Assembly: GCF_905475395.1 (NCBI RefSeq) | Contig: NC_058341.1 | Span: forward strand, 65,789,501-65,853,500 | Direction: 5' to 3' | Length of the DNA stretch: 64,000 nucleotides | From: Chrysoperla carnea | Taxonomy: Eukaryota; Arthropoda; Insecta; Neuroptera; Chrysopidae | Part shown: piece after piece, positions 11,317 to 23,189 of the stretch | How positions within the stretch are numbered: the first letter of the stretch is position 1 | Layout of the letters: each line of letters begins with the position of its first letter | Position numbers and translations under genes: made by a program | Notes under the pieces: generated by a model | What the model was told of the DNA's origin: nothing | Seen by the model: the letters and a program-made list of their open reading frames with translations, nothing else | Databases searched by the model: none

Positions 11317-11723
11317 CTACATAACAGAATATGCAGGTTTATTTTTTTCATTTTCAAATAGAGAAGGGATTTTTGGTTTTTCTCCGAATACTAATGTATA
11401 AGGTATTTCTTGGGTTGATTTGTGTTTGTGTGTGTTGTAAGAAAATGTTGCCAGGGATATTGGTTCATCCCAGTCATGGTTCTTATCAATATAACATCTA
11501 ATATAGTCTCTAAGAGTTAGATGTGTACGTTCGAGACTTCGTTTGATTTGTAATAGTTTAGATATTTCTTTAAATAATTTTGAGGTAAATTCAGTACCTT
11601 GGTCCGCGAGAATATAAGATGGAAATCCGAAAATAGAACAATATTTAAGTAAGTGAATCGCTACAATTTCTGCATTATGATTTGTCATAGGATAAGCTTG
11701 TATATATTTTGTTAAATCATCCT
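11317..11723 (-). pseudogene. Gypsy integrase catalytic core
   Basis: The DDE integrase core that would join cDNA to the host chromosome. Seen are the second Asp in L-A-D-Q-G-T-E-F and the E-R-T-H-L-T-L-R-D-Y helix, then S-Y-N-T-H. A short piece normally lying between them (including the stretch before the catalytic Glu) is deleted. The first Asp lies on the other side of the ISL2EU insertion at about 20560. Confidence 0.85.
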
Positions 11724-12018
11724 ATTCGCTCAGTGCGAAGCCATGGTGGGGAGAAACTGATTTACCGTCAGCGCTACCCGTGGCTATATCCGATACTACG
11801 GGGGGCTGTTTTTATGTTTCGAGTTAGCTAAATATACAAGTGAATTGTTATTTAAAATTTATTTAAATAACATAACATAAAATGAGTCACAAAAGTTGTT
11901 GTGTTGTTAGTTGTAAGAATACAGGTAGAAAAAGTGCTTGTCATTTTTATAAATTTCCAACAGCAAGTTGGAAAATAAATCAAAGGAAAAAATGGATAGC
12001 CGCTGTTAGGAGACAAAA

Positions 12019-12850
12019 GTAAGTAGAATCATAACCTTACTATCGGTAATAATAAAAATCTTGAAAGGAGTAAAACTTAAAAAAACAGTAAGTTCAGAAA
12101 ATGCTAGGAAATATTATTATTAAGGTAGTTTGGTAGCCAAATGACTTAAACTTGACCCCATATTTTTTTATATTTATTTGAAAGATTATGATTAAATACA
12201 CCTGTATAAAAAAAATCAGATTTTTTTACCACACCGTTTAAGAGATATAATTAATTAAAATTATGCAAAAATACACGAGCTCTTATGAGTGTCCTTGTTC
12301 AATAACTCCGGAAATTGAGGGTTTGTAAAAAATTGGCAAACTTGACCCCACAAAAAAAACTTAATAATCGATAGAACAATGTCTCAAATACACACTGTAA
12401 AATTTTCAGAATAATTTACCACATACTTTTGATTTAATTAATTTTTTAATATCGCCAAGCGGCTTCTATCGCTGTTGTTTATCGGAGACACTCTCTCCTC
12501 CATGTTTACTAGGGGAAAAATGGCGGCTCCGCTAAGCGCGCCATATTCAAATAATAACTAGAGTTTTTTAATACACTTATAAATGGTATATGACAATTGA
12601 AGGATATTAAACATTACTAAATAGAGAAAATATTTGTTATAATATTAAATTTATTTTTAAACGAAGTAATTTCTTTATATATATTAAAACTAAGAATAAA
12701 TGAAATTTTTTAAAGCATCTGAAAAATGTAAAAATCATTAGACATTTGAGTACATGCAAAATTTACGAAAATAATAGTACACAGATTAAACAAAACAACA
12801 TATAATGCACAAAATAACATAAAATAATGAAAGCATGCAACAATAAATAT
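12019..12850. other. Non-coding left part of the inserted block in intron 1
   Basis: No gene seen. The phrase AAACTTGACCCCA occurs at about 12147 and again near 12340, and the stretch at 12510-12550 is relatively GC-rich. It may hold the left end of the Mutator-like element, but no terminal repeat could be matched with 15756-16265. Confidence 0.4.
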
Positions 12851-15755
12851 CTAGCTGTCTGCTTCGTCCTCTGTGTCAGAGTCCCAGTCATAATTTACAC
12901 AGTTACATTGCTTTGAATCAGAATCAGAGTCCGATTGACAGTTAAAATTTTCCAAATCATTAGAAGAATCTTCATCAGTTTCCTGATTATTTGCATTTGT
13001 AATAATTGTAGTAATTATATTGATAATTTTTTTGGACGCAGTGACGACAGGTTTTATTTTACCTTGAACGGTTGAGGTACTTTTGCTTAAGCACAATCTT
13101 AAGCCTTCGTCACTTGAGTTTTTATGTATTTGTTTTAATTTATCATAAGTTATGCCAATCGAAGCAATTTTATTTATAATATATTTCGATACACCTCCAT
13201 CTGCTAAGGGCTGTAGTGATTGAATAATCAACTTTTTGTTTTTCGCAATCGATAAATTTTCGATTACATCTTTTAATTTTTTAGCATTATTTATCAATTT
13301 CGAACGGTCTACTTTAAATAGCTCCAGTAAAGCTTGTAATATTTTGCAATCAACGAGTGCATCATGTGCATTTTCAATAATAGTTTTCCATTCCTCAGTA
13401 ATTAAATAATTTCTTGCAAGCTCTTCTAATTTTTTTATTTTACCTTGGCTTATCAGTGGAATCGAGTCAATAAAACCATAAAGAAGCTCTTGAAATCGAA
13501 TAAACAAGTTAAATTTTATAAGCCATCGAATGATGCGTGGTGCATCAAATTTAATGACATTGTGCCCAACTAAAAAAGCTCTTGGGCCACATGACTCTAA
13601 GAAGTGTAAAAATTCTTCAGCTGCTTTTAATGGTGGAGTCGTTGTGATGATAGAATTATTTTGATACAGATAAATTAATTATTTTGAGAGACAATCACTG
13701 AAAAACCATTAACTTCGCTAGCTTTATTATCGATGCGTTGTACAGGAAAAATGTACCTGACAAACTCAGTGGTACCATGCGTAGCGGCAATTTGAATTAT
13801 GTCAGCTGTTTCATAAAAACTTGTTGTTTCAATATCAACAACAACGAAAGGGCTTTCAGCTGTGTAATTTTCATCACTAAAATCAGTAGGGATATTGAAA
13901 TCACCTGACTGATAAGAAATGCCTTCTCGTTGTTCCTGTTGATATGTTTTACGTTGTTTCTTCAACTTTCGTTCACAACGTGCACGTTTGTAGCTGACCG
14001 AATTTTGTCTCACTGCTCTCTTCTCTCGCTGTACATCACGCCTTGCTGAAAATTTGATCATACTCTCACTTACAGACAAACCAACCGCCGAGTAAACATC
14101 TTTCATGTATGAAATACCTAAGTTTTTTTGACAACACGCTGCCGCCGTACGATATTTATACGAATTGGATTCAGCATAATGACGGCTTTTAGGGTATTTC
14201 ATGGCAACCATATGATTGAAAGATTCATTAGGTTGTGACGAGCCACCATGAGCAATCTTTGTGGTCCGCTGTGAAAAACCTGTCAAGCATTTAGTCAAAG
14301 CTGCTCTTAAATTTTGATTCTGAAGAGGTTCACCCTTAGGTAAGCTTTTATAGATGTAATGAGGATTATCTTTAGCTTTGCACCAATCTCCGCAATTGTC
14401 ATATTCACCATAAAGATGATTGACAATATTTAATAAAGCTTTCTTAGCATCTTCAGCATTATGCCGGTTCTGATCTAGTGCATAATTAAAACACTTTTTT
14501 ATGTGTGGAATAACGACAGCATTAAGTTCTTTAAATGTTGAGCTAAGCTTATAAAGTTCAGACCCAAATTTTTTCCTCACATGATTTCCATCGGACAATT
14601 TTAATATTTTATGAGAGGCTTGTCTTTGAACAGCTGAATAAGTGCAAGCATCATCATCACCAATGAAAGTTCCAATTTCAACTTTAGCTTCGTCAAATAA
14701 CTTATTTTGTAGCATCAGTTTAACACCCATAGCAGCTTCCATAGCTTTCGAACTTCCTGACCAATTTGTGCAACATTCATGATCTGATTTATCATGACCT
14801 CGAGCACACATACCACAGCCAGTTGTAAACGCATCCGCAGCTAAAATTTTCTTCGATAAAACTCCTATAACAGATCCTCGACCAGTTTTACTTGTAAATC
14901 CTACTTTGCTCCAGCCAAAATCATATGAAATAGTTAAATACGTTGTATTTTCTTTAGCCTCAGGAGGAACATAAGGGCGACGTGTAGAACTGTGTATAGC
15001 ACATGCAACAGAAAACATGTATAGAAGATAAGCAATATGTAAACAATAGAAGAAAAACAACAAATCCAATCTAAAGAATATTATACTCTGAAGCTTCTAA
15101 TTCGGCGATTGTAAGTGCTTTTTCCTCCTCGATAGCTTTCCGATAACTTTCTGAAGCCACTGTTACGAATCCATCTCCCATTTCATTTTCTGCTGCTTTT
15201 AAAGTTTTGGCAGTTGGTGGTGAAATGTCCATATTTTCAAAAAAACGTATCAATGGATCGTGTCCAAATCCTGCATCAATACATGCTATAATAAAAATAA
15301 AATAAATTATTTATGGTTAAAGATCTGCAATTAAAGAATTTTTTAAATAAGTAAATAACTGAAATATACCTAAAGCTGTACGACAATTAACGTCGAAAAG
15401 AGCTTTCGCGCATTTTTTGCCGTAAACTCGTTTTGATGAATGAATGTGATTAAAAAATGAACATTTATCACATTCAACTTTAATTAAATGTTGATGCCAG
15501 TCCAAATTTTACTTCCCCTTTAATAAATTCTAAATTTAAACGATTAGAACATTTGGTACATACCAATTGTTTTAATAAATATTCAATATTTATTATCCTG
15601 TTTCCTTTTACACAAAACTTTTCACCGTCGTCACTTTCTGTTTTTTTTGTGTTTTGTATTTTTATGATAACTTTCTAATGTTTCTTTACCTTTTGTGACT
15701 TTTTGTAATTCTGATTTTTTTTATAAATCTTCCGGATAGTCTGGCTCGCTTCATT
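12851..15755 (-). pseudogene. Mutator-like transposase with C-terminal DEDDh exonuclease
   Basis: Exons on the minus strand: about 15371-15755 (start M-K-R-A-R-L; C-T-K-C and C-D-K-C knuckles of the Mutator-like domain), about 15071-15285, and about 13675-15000 running on to 12851. The transposase core shows Y-D-F-G-W-S-K, C-G-M-C-A-R-G, F-I-G-D-D-D-A and G-N-H-V-R-K-K, matching the animal Mutator-like transposase family. A 3'-5' exonuclease follows: V-D-I-E-T-T (Exo I, about 13828-13845), G-H-N-V-I-K-F-D (Exo II, about 13563) and H-D-A-L-V-D-C (Exo III, about 13370), then an acidic tail. Frameshifts occur at about 15490 and 13672, with stops near 15071, so this copy is dead. All exonuclease acids are kept. 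Confidence 0.82.
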
Positions 15756-16265
15756 TTTATTTATAAATATTATTTTTTTTTATTAATAAACTCAGAGTTC
15801 ACGATAAATACAATCAAGTTGACAGTTCGGGGTTATGTTTACAAGTTTAAACTGCAAGTAAGGCGCGCGTTCGTAGTTTGAATACCAACCATGAAAATCA
15901 TATACAGTTGGTATTGTCCAGTGACAGCTGAGTACTAGTCAATTAATATTTTATTTATCACATAATTATAATTATTTAATTATAATCCGTATTAAAATCA
16001 ATCAATTAAATTCTTATGTGAATTTAGATTAATTATTATAGCATGCTTAGGGTAATTATTAGTAAACATTTATAAATTTAGCATAATTAATAATAATTAA
16101 TTATATATAAAAAAATAAGATTGAATTTTTTATTATAAACTTTTCATTTATTATTTAAGATTCATTTACTCTTTGCTACTTATTATATTAAACTAAAAGA
16201 TTATCCATACCAATGATCATAAATTTTAAATATTAAATATTAAAAATTTTCAATTTTCCTTGCAG
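15756..16265. other. AT-rich intron remainder
   Basis: No gene. It lies between the Mutator-like gene and THAP exon 2. One short GC-richer patch at 15835-15935 may be the right end of the Mutator-like element. Confidence 0.4.
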
Positions 16266-17575
16266 TATTGATGGCTCATTGTGGACTCCAAAGGCACATT
16301 ATTATATTTGTAGTGATCATTTTATTGGAGGCCAAAAGTCTGACATAGAATCGAGTCCCAGCTACATTCCTACTAAATTTCCTACAGTTTATAAATCTAA
16401 AAAAGTTAATGAGTTAATGGTCACGAATAGGTGAGTAATAATATATTGAAATTAACATAATTTAAAAACTAAAAAGGAGAGTATTACTATAAATTTTAGA
16501 TTATTTTATAAATAAATACTGTCGCTATTAAAATTTGTGATTATCAGCAATCAAATAATATGAACTATTGTGTAATAAATTTTTCAGATTTAAGCGCTTA
16601 ATGGACCGCCGGCAGAACAAAAATGCATCTTCAGCACTCAATCCTGAGCCTGAAGTTAATGAATTGCAAGAAATGATTACTGAAGATCCGCCGACAGTAA
16701 CTCATTTGAGAGTTGATCAAGAGTGTCAAGTTAACTTCCATTCAGAGTCTAATGTCAATTTTCACACATTTATATGTAATAGATATGTTAAAAATGAAAT
16801 ATGTCTTGCAGAGACTCAAACAGAAATTATCGACGATACTATAGTATACCTATAGGTCAATTAAAGTTAAAATTGATAAAAAAAAATGCATCTCCAAAAA
16901 ATGTGGTACTCCTCATACAACATTCGTTAATCAACAAATGCAATCTGACATTACTCAGTTCATTGGCTTTTCATCGATAAAAAATAAAAATGAGTTGATA
17001 GATCTTGCAGGAGTGAGTTTTGAAAATTTCGAATTTTTATTAATAAGAGTGAGTAACCGGGTTAACATTTTCAGCCCTTGGCGTATTATTCAGTGTACAT
17101 AGAACAACGGTTTCAAGAATATTTTTCGAAACTTTACAAGACCTTGCGGGTGCAACAAGAAATTTAGTATTTTGGCCTGATATCGACGCTGTACAACGGC
17201 GACGCTGTTGCTGGAGGACGGAAGTCAGATTCTCAGCTGACAATAGAATCAGGGTTGCTTGATTTGTTAGAAGATGGTGACAAAGTATTAGCTGATAAAG
17301 GTTTTCCTGAAATTAAAACGGTCATAGATGCAAGTGGTAAAAAAGTAAATATAATTATGCCACCGTTTTTGGAAAAGAAAAATAAATTTTCCAAAGCAGA
17401 AACTCTAGAAACATACAGTGTTGCACGAGTAAAAATTCACGTAGAACGGATCATGCAGCGTTTAAGAACATATCAGATACTGAATAAAATTCCAGAAAAT
17501 TTACTTCATTGCATAAATGACATTTTGCACATCTGTTGTGTTTTAGTAAATTTACAACCTCCAATATGCTGAAGA

Positions 17576-19285
17576 AAATTGTAAGGGGCCATCTTCTTGA
17601 GTTTCTTGCAACATCATACATGGAACACATTTTATCCACCAGATCGACTCCATTCTTCGTCCTATTGTAATAAGTGATGATTTCTGGCTTTCGTTTATCT
17701 CCAGAGTCTTTATCAATTGTGGCATCATTGTGCATCGTTGACATCAAAATAACAACTTTGTTGGGCTTCGGCACGTAAGATACTAGTGTGCATGGTGAGT
17801 GAAACCCAAATTGAAAGAAATTCCCGAGGAACTTCCCGTTTATCTTTCCGCACCGTCCCGACCATAGTAGTACCATTTTCAAAAAGTTCTTTTGCAGTTC
17901 GAAGTGAAGAAAACCAATTATCCATGGTGATATTCATATTTTTGCCTAAAACAGGCTCTGTTATTCTCATAACAATGCCATGTCTTTCATTGCTCAAGCG
18001 AAAAGGACCATCTGGTTGTTGGCCAGCATAAATTTCCAAGTTGTATGTGTAGGGATAGTGAACATCAACAAGCGCAAAAATTTTCACCCCGTATTTTGCT
18101 GGTTTACTTGGCATGTATTGCCTGAAAGAACAGCGGCCTCGAAAAGCTACCAGCTGTTCATCCAATGTCATTTCCGCACTAGGAACAAAATGTTTTTGAA
18201 AATTTGCAAGGATCAAGTCAAAAATTTCTCTTACTGGGGCTAGTTTGTCAATTCTGGCACGATCTTGACGGTTTTCAATATCGTCAAAACGTAAGACTCT
18301 TGTTAAAAATTTAAATCTTTGTTCAGACATAGTTAAATATATTGCGTCGATCCCTGTATGTTTTATGTGTTCAAATATTATACCAGTACTTTTTCTTTTG
18401 CCAACTACTCCAGCCATCAGTAATATTCCAATATAGCCTCTAATTTCAGTTTCATTGGTCTGTCTAGCATCTCGTTCTCTTCTGTATTTCTCCGTGATAT
18501 AAGAAATTTTCTTATTAGTATATTTAGTAATAAGGCGAATAATATGATCGTCAAAAAATAGGGATATACAATCTTCAATAGTTGTTTTTTGACGAGCTAT
18601 TCCTTTCGGACCAGGAAGCACAAACACTATATTATGACTTCGTACTCTCCCTCTATTTCGGGGAATTATTTTTGACCACAATGTTTCATCCACTCCTATG
18701 TAAAAATCAGTGCGCCGGCGACGTGGCAGAGGATCATCTTCTTCAGAGCTTTCGTAGGATCCCACACCTGGTTCGTCTTGCTCCTGCTCGGATTCCGATT
18801 GATGTCCTTGCTCTTCCACATTATCGACTTCCTCGTCGGAGCTTGACTCAGCTATATAATCTTCATTACCAACATCATCTTCAGCCAGCCACGACTCAAT
18901 TAGTGCATCACGTCGATTATCCATTGTTTTCTTGAAAAGAACATCATAATACAATATTTTAACATTAACAAAACAAAATAAAACATTATTTTTCTAAATA
19001 AACGAAAATATAACAAAATTTCATCATAAAATAATCGAAAACGTAGTAAATCAATGAAAAAAAAACTTACGTAATTGGTCGCGCGGATTACAATTGTAGT
19101 CCGCACACTTTACGGACCTCCTGTGTCACAACCGCGCGAGTCCGGAGCTTGCGCTGCACTGAGCGCGTCACCCGAGCATTTATTTGAAAGTACCTAGAGG
19201 CGCAACAAATAAACGCAAACCGATTCGTAGAAAATATCAATTTTGTATAGGTGGATTACATATGTAATCCGCGCGACCACTCCAG
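17576..19285 (-). mobile_element. piggyBac-type transposon, 3' part deleted
   Basis: The right end is next to TTAA (19281-19286 region) and reads CCCTGGAGTGG on the minus strand, as expected for piggyBac. The left end is missing: the transposase frame passes directly into copy A of the ISL2EU element at about 17576. GC-rich palindromic DNA at 19078-19180 forms the 5' subterminal region. Confidence 0.8.
17580..18923 (-). pseudogene. piggyBac transposase, frameshifted and truncated
   Basis: The start is M-D-N-R-R-D-A-L at 18923, followed by an acidic N-terminal region and the DDE_Tnp_1_7 domain (PGBD). Catalytic aspartates are visible in F-A-L-V-D-V-H-Y, T-M-D-N-W-F-S-S and G-V-D-L-V-D-K-M. 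A frameshift near 17790-17880 separates the first two from the third. The frame ends at R-R-W-P-L, so the last helix and the C-terminal cysteine-rich domain are gone. The protein would excise at TTAA without footprint; this copy cannot. Confidence 0.88.
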
Positions 19286-19970
19286 GGTTAATATTGTTAT
19301 CTAGTTCATAAATACGTGAATAAGTAAGATGTTCTTTGTAAAAAATTAAAAAATTATTTACGCATTCTGCACAGTCTTCCTTCTCGATATTAAGTTCAAC
19401 TTGCGTTATTAATGAGTTCAGGACATTTCGAACAGTGTGGAAATTATTTTTACTAGATTGAGCAATTAAAATTTGTTTCAACGGACAGTCAGACACCAAT
19501 TCGGAGATTTCTACGTCTTTTGAATCATGTAGTTGATCATATTTGTGAGGTATCATGTTTTCAAAATATGCTCCCTTCGAGTACTTGTCTTTGGCAAATT
19601 GTCGAGCACTGGGTTTGCCCCATTGCTGTTCAATACTTGTTTTTGAAGCACTATTTTCATTATTTATGAAGTAAATCAGCGCAGCGATGTGTTTACATTT
19701 TTTACTTTGATTATAAACGCAATTACATTGAACATCAATCACATATCGTTCTACATTTAATTTTAAACTCGTGGTGTAAGCTGTTGCATGGACAGATGCT
19801 TGCCTGATTACTCGCGATTTAATCAAATAGCTTTCGTTATTCTTGCGAAACTCTTCTACCTCTCGGACATGTTCAGCAAGAACCAGCTTTTTTTCTTTTA
19901 CCAATGTCTGTGGCTGGAACTGAATTTCGTGGGTTATTGATTGAAATCCCGTTTTTATTATGGTTTCCAT
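19286..19970 (-). pseudogene. SWIM-YqaJ nuclease of ISL2EU copy A, C-terminally lost
   Basis: The start is M-E-T-I-I-K-T-G-F at 19970. The N-terminal half is well kept and aligns along its length with the copy at 26930-28519. A SWIM-type zinc motif is seen as C-N-C, then C-K-H-I-A. After the shared block ending near E-L-D-N-N-I-N the frame enters piggyBac sequence, so the whole YqaJ nuclease domain is missing. Intron status differs from copy B: here the frame is continuous where copy B has about 85 extra bases. Confidence 0.82.
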
Positions 19971-19986
19971 TTTAAATCCAAATCTA

Positions 19987-20460
19987 AAAATAAAAATGAT
20001 AAATTTTTCCCAGCTTTATTATTGAATTGTAATATGTTAATTTTAGTTAGCAAACATAATCTATTTTTTTTGTACTCTACAACAATCAGCACTTTTAATT
20101 TGTAGAATTTTGAAACAATAAAATATTTTGGTAATTTCGTTTAATCTAAATTTACTTATAAAAAAAAATAATTAAATGTTTATTCAAGTTTTCTTATAAT
20201 TTTTCTCTATTTTCTTTTTATTTGAATTCAGTCTGATTTCAGTTAACCTATCTTTATGTGTGCTAACTTCTATGCTACTTTTTCGGTATTAAATATACTT
20301 ACATTTAACTTTTTAATGCACAAGAACACTTTACATTAACAAATATTTATTATAAATATTTCCTTTAATTAAAAAAACATTTTTTTATTCATCATTCGAT
20401 ATTATCATTTCTGACAGCCATTCAATACATAATAAATATATTAATTACACAATAGCCCCC
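19987..20460. other. AT-rich 5' flank of the copy A nuclease gene
   Basis: No coding sequence. It would hold the nuclease promoter. The right terminal repeat of copy A starts at about 20450. Confidence 0.4.
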
Positions 20461-20506
20461 TGTAGTTCAAACGTGCCATGGCGCTGAAGTCGCGCACAGA
20501 GCGAAT

Positions 20507-20960
20507 ATAGTCAGGATAAATCTGTTTCCACTGTTTGTTTCAGGATATGGACCCATTATGTCCATTGCGATTTGTTCATTGAATGATTTGGATGTTATAG
20601 TGATAATCATAGGGGATTTATTGGGTTTTAAGTTAGTTTTTGTCAGTTGATCATCTTTACATCTTGTACATCTTTATTTGGGAATAAATAGTGTAACATT
20701 GACTTGAATGTATCCAGCTTTATATTGGGATTATTGTATGGAATATTGGTAATAGTGAGATAATTAAAATTGTCAATTTCAAGCATTGATTTTAAATTTT
20801 TCAAACATTCGAATAAGGTTGGATATTCAATGTTGTCATTGAAATATTGCTTAACGAATATTAAGATTATTTTTTGTTTTTCTTTCAAGGATTTTAGAAT
20901 TGCGACTTCGCCGGGTTTATGGTTGATCTTTTTTAAATTAGGACAGTTTTCTTCTACGTA
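20507..20960 (-). pseudogene. Gypsy integrase N-terminal part
   Basis: The stretch includes the region before the HHCC zinc finger, a shifted C-T-R-C from that finger (about 20655) and the start of the catalytic core with M-D-I-M-G-P-Y-P (first catalytic Asp, about 20565). One frameshift at the zinc finger. The frame continues at 11723 across the ISL2EU insertion. Confidence 0.75.
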
Positions 20961-20966
20961 GTATGA

Positions 20967-22330
20967 CTATTTATTATTTTTTGAAAGATCACAAGAGTAA
21001 GGGATTATGAGATTTGAGATATTTTCGAGACTGGATATATCTCTTTTAGGTTCGGGTATATCTAGTGTTTGTTGGTGAAATTTCTGGAAATTTGAGAAAT
21101 TAGTGATTGGATTTATATTATGAATAGGTCTGCTGAAGCAGTCTGCATTTGAGTTTAATTTCCCAGGTTTATATAATATTTTATAATCATATTCCATTAG
21201 TTTTAATCTCCATCGAACGAGTCGTGAAGATGGATCTTTACAATTCATGAGCCATGTTAAGGGGCGATGGTCTGTGATAATATTAAATGTTTGGCCATAT
21301 AGGTACGGCCTAAAGTGTTTAACTGAATCGACGATTGCTAACAATTCTTTTTCGGTTGTGGAGTAATTTTGTTCCGCAGCGTTTAATGTTCGTGAATAGT
21401 ACGACATAGGTAGGTCTGAATTGACTTCGCCTTGAGATAGTACACTACCTAGAGCTTCATTGGAACAATCTGTGGTTAGAACAAAGGGTTTATTAAAATT
21501 TGGATATTGAAGAATTGGTTTTGAGATTAATGAATTTTTTAATTTGTCAAATGAGTCTTGACATTTTTCAGTTCATTTGAACGGAGTGTCCTTTTTTAAT
21601 AGACTGGTTAAGGGTTTTGCTATTTTAGCAAAATTTGGTATGAATTTACGATAGTAGCCAACGAGACCCAGAAATGACTTTATATCTTTTGGATTTTTCG
21701 GTTGCTTGATTTTCGTGATGGCTTCTACTTTTTCTGGATTTGGTCGAACACCATCGCTAGTGATGATGTGTCCTAGATATGCTACTTCTTTCCTGAGATT
21801 CGCATTTATCAGGCTGTAGCTTTAAGTTGTGGTCGCGTAGTTTTTGGAATACTTTATAAAGTTTGTTGTTGTGATTGTCTAGTGAGTCGGCGTAGATGAC
21901 TATGTCGTCTAGATAAACAAAACAGTCACTGCCTTGAAGTCCACTAAGTACAGAATTAAACGCTGAAATGTACTTGGGGAGTTTTTGAGACCAAAAGGCA
22001 TTCGATTAAATTCATAATGACCTGATGGAACTGTGAATGCTGTCTTTTGTCTCGTTTTCGTTCATTTCTATTTGATGGAAGCCGGAAGCAAGATCCAGCG
22101 TAGTGAAGTATATAGATTGACCAAGTTGGTCTAGAATTTCTTCAATGTTAGGTAGAGGATACGCGTCATAGATTGTTACCTCATTAAGCTTCCTGTAATC
22201 TATCACGACACGCCACTTCTTATTTCCGAATGCGTCCAGCTTCTTTGGGACAACCCAGACCGGAGAGGACCATGGGGAAGTTGACGGTTGGATAATAATT
22301 TGTTCCAACATTGCTTGAATTTGTTTGTTA
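20967..22330 (-). pseudogene. Gypsy reverse transcriptase and RNase H
   Basis: The RT would copy genomic RNA into DNA, and RNase H would remove the RNA. Motifs: S-P-W-S-S-P-V and L-D-L-A-S-G-F-H-Q-I (22012-22311), Y-L-D-D (about 21915), then [11 protein letters not shown] and, in 20967-21407, the RNase H with L-T-T-D, Y-S-T-T-E-K-E-L-L-A-I and I-I-T-D-H-R-P-L. Frame changes near 22040, 21980 and 21830 and a stop near 21570 break it. Confidence 0.88.
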
Positions 22331-22562
22331 ACTTCGGTTTCATGAACCTTAGGATATCGGTAAGTTTTAGTGAAGATAGGGGATGGATCGGTGGTTACTA
22401 TTTCATGTTTGATTGATTTAGTCGATGTTAGTAAGTCACCGGTTAAATGGAAGATATTTTTGAAATTTTCACAAATTTGAATGAGATTCTTTTTCTTCTC
22501 GTTTCATGTGATCGGTTCAAATATTTTCTTTTAAGAGTTTGATACGATCATTTTTATTCGAT

Positions 22563-23160
22563 TTATGTAGACTGAATTTTGTATGAAGGATTTCCTCTTG
22601 AGGGATAATGTTCATTTCTATTTATTAAATGAATTAGTGGAATGGGTATCTTAATTTCTTTATCAGATACATTTATGATTGGATAGGATTTTGTATTTTT
22701 ATTGATTAGTAGATGATCAGAAATAATAATTGATTCATCTAAATTTAGTTTTGATTTAACAATAATACCAGTCGTATCATTTATAACATTTATTGGAATT
22801 TGTTGTTGACTGCGTGGTTTAACTGAAATTATTTCAGGTGAATGAGATAGCGTTAGGGCGTTTGAAGAATAATCAATTTTTGCGTTGAATTTTGATAGAA
22901 AATCGTGGCCAACTATACCATCGAATTCTATATTAATTTTGTCTGCATTTACAAAGTAAAAATTGTATTTGCAATTAAAATTTTGTGCAGATAACGTTAA
23001 CTGAACTTTCCCTAGTGTATTGATGGCTTCTGTATTTCCGATATCTTTTAACATGATTTAATGTCTGGGGTGAAATGGAGTTTCTTTGATGACATTTTTA
23101 ATTTGTCACTATTGAAATAGATGCGCCTGTATCCACGAAGAAGATGAATTCTTTAGTTTT
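22563..23160 (-). pseudogene. Gypsy aspartic protease region
   Basis: The active-site triplet appears as F-V-D-T-G-A-S near 23125-23135, and the 22563-23054 frame gives the flap and the C-terminal loop G-I-V-G-H-D-F-L. It would process Gag-Pol. A stop and frame break lie at about 23055-23100. Between this and RT (22330-22563) the frame is broken but similar in character. Confidence 0.8.
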
Positions 23161-23189
23161 TGCGTTATCCGACTTGAATTTGATTTTCT

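Larger units (their letters stand above)
11882..17575 (+). pseudogene. THAP-DDE transposase (DDE_Tnp_4), copy A
   Basis: Exons: 11882-12018, 16266-16430 and 16588-17575, with matching phases and GT/AG borders. Exon 1 begins the THAP zinc domain (C-C-V-V-S-C-K at the start); exon 2 completes it (I-C-S-D-H-F). Exon 3 has an H-T-F-I-C-N-R block, a helix-turn-helix region (D-L-A-G-V-S-F, then S-R-I-F-F-E-T-L) and the DDE_Tnp_4 end (L-A-D-K-G-F, R-V-K-I-H-V-E-R). A frameshift lies at about 16855. A deletion near 17192-17200 removes the middle of the catalytic domain with a CGACGCTGT repeat at the joint. Intron 1 is 4.2 kb because of the Mutator-like insertion. Confidence 0.85.
11724..20506 (+). 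mobile_element. ISL2EU-type DNA transposon, copy A
   Basis: Terminal inverted repeats begin ATTCGCTC-GTGCG at both ends (11724 and 20506) and share an inner block near CTAC-GGGGGCT. An AT lies at each end, consistent with a 2-bp target duplication. It encodes a THAP-DDE transposase to the right and a SWIM-YqaJ nuclease to the left, a pair known for the ISL2EU group related to PIF/Harbinger. It sits in the errantivirus integrase and holds a Mutator-like gene in intron 1 and a piggyBac remnant between its two genes. Confidence 0.75.

Noticed and set aside
17050-17065. Left TTAA end of piggyBac at the GGGTTAACA sequence
   Set aside because: The same TTAACATTTTCAG is present at the homologous place of copy B (about 26048), so it belongs to the ISL2EU transposase.
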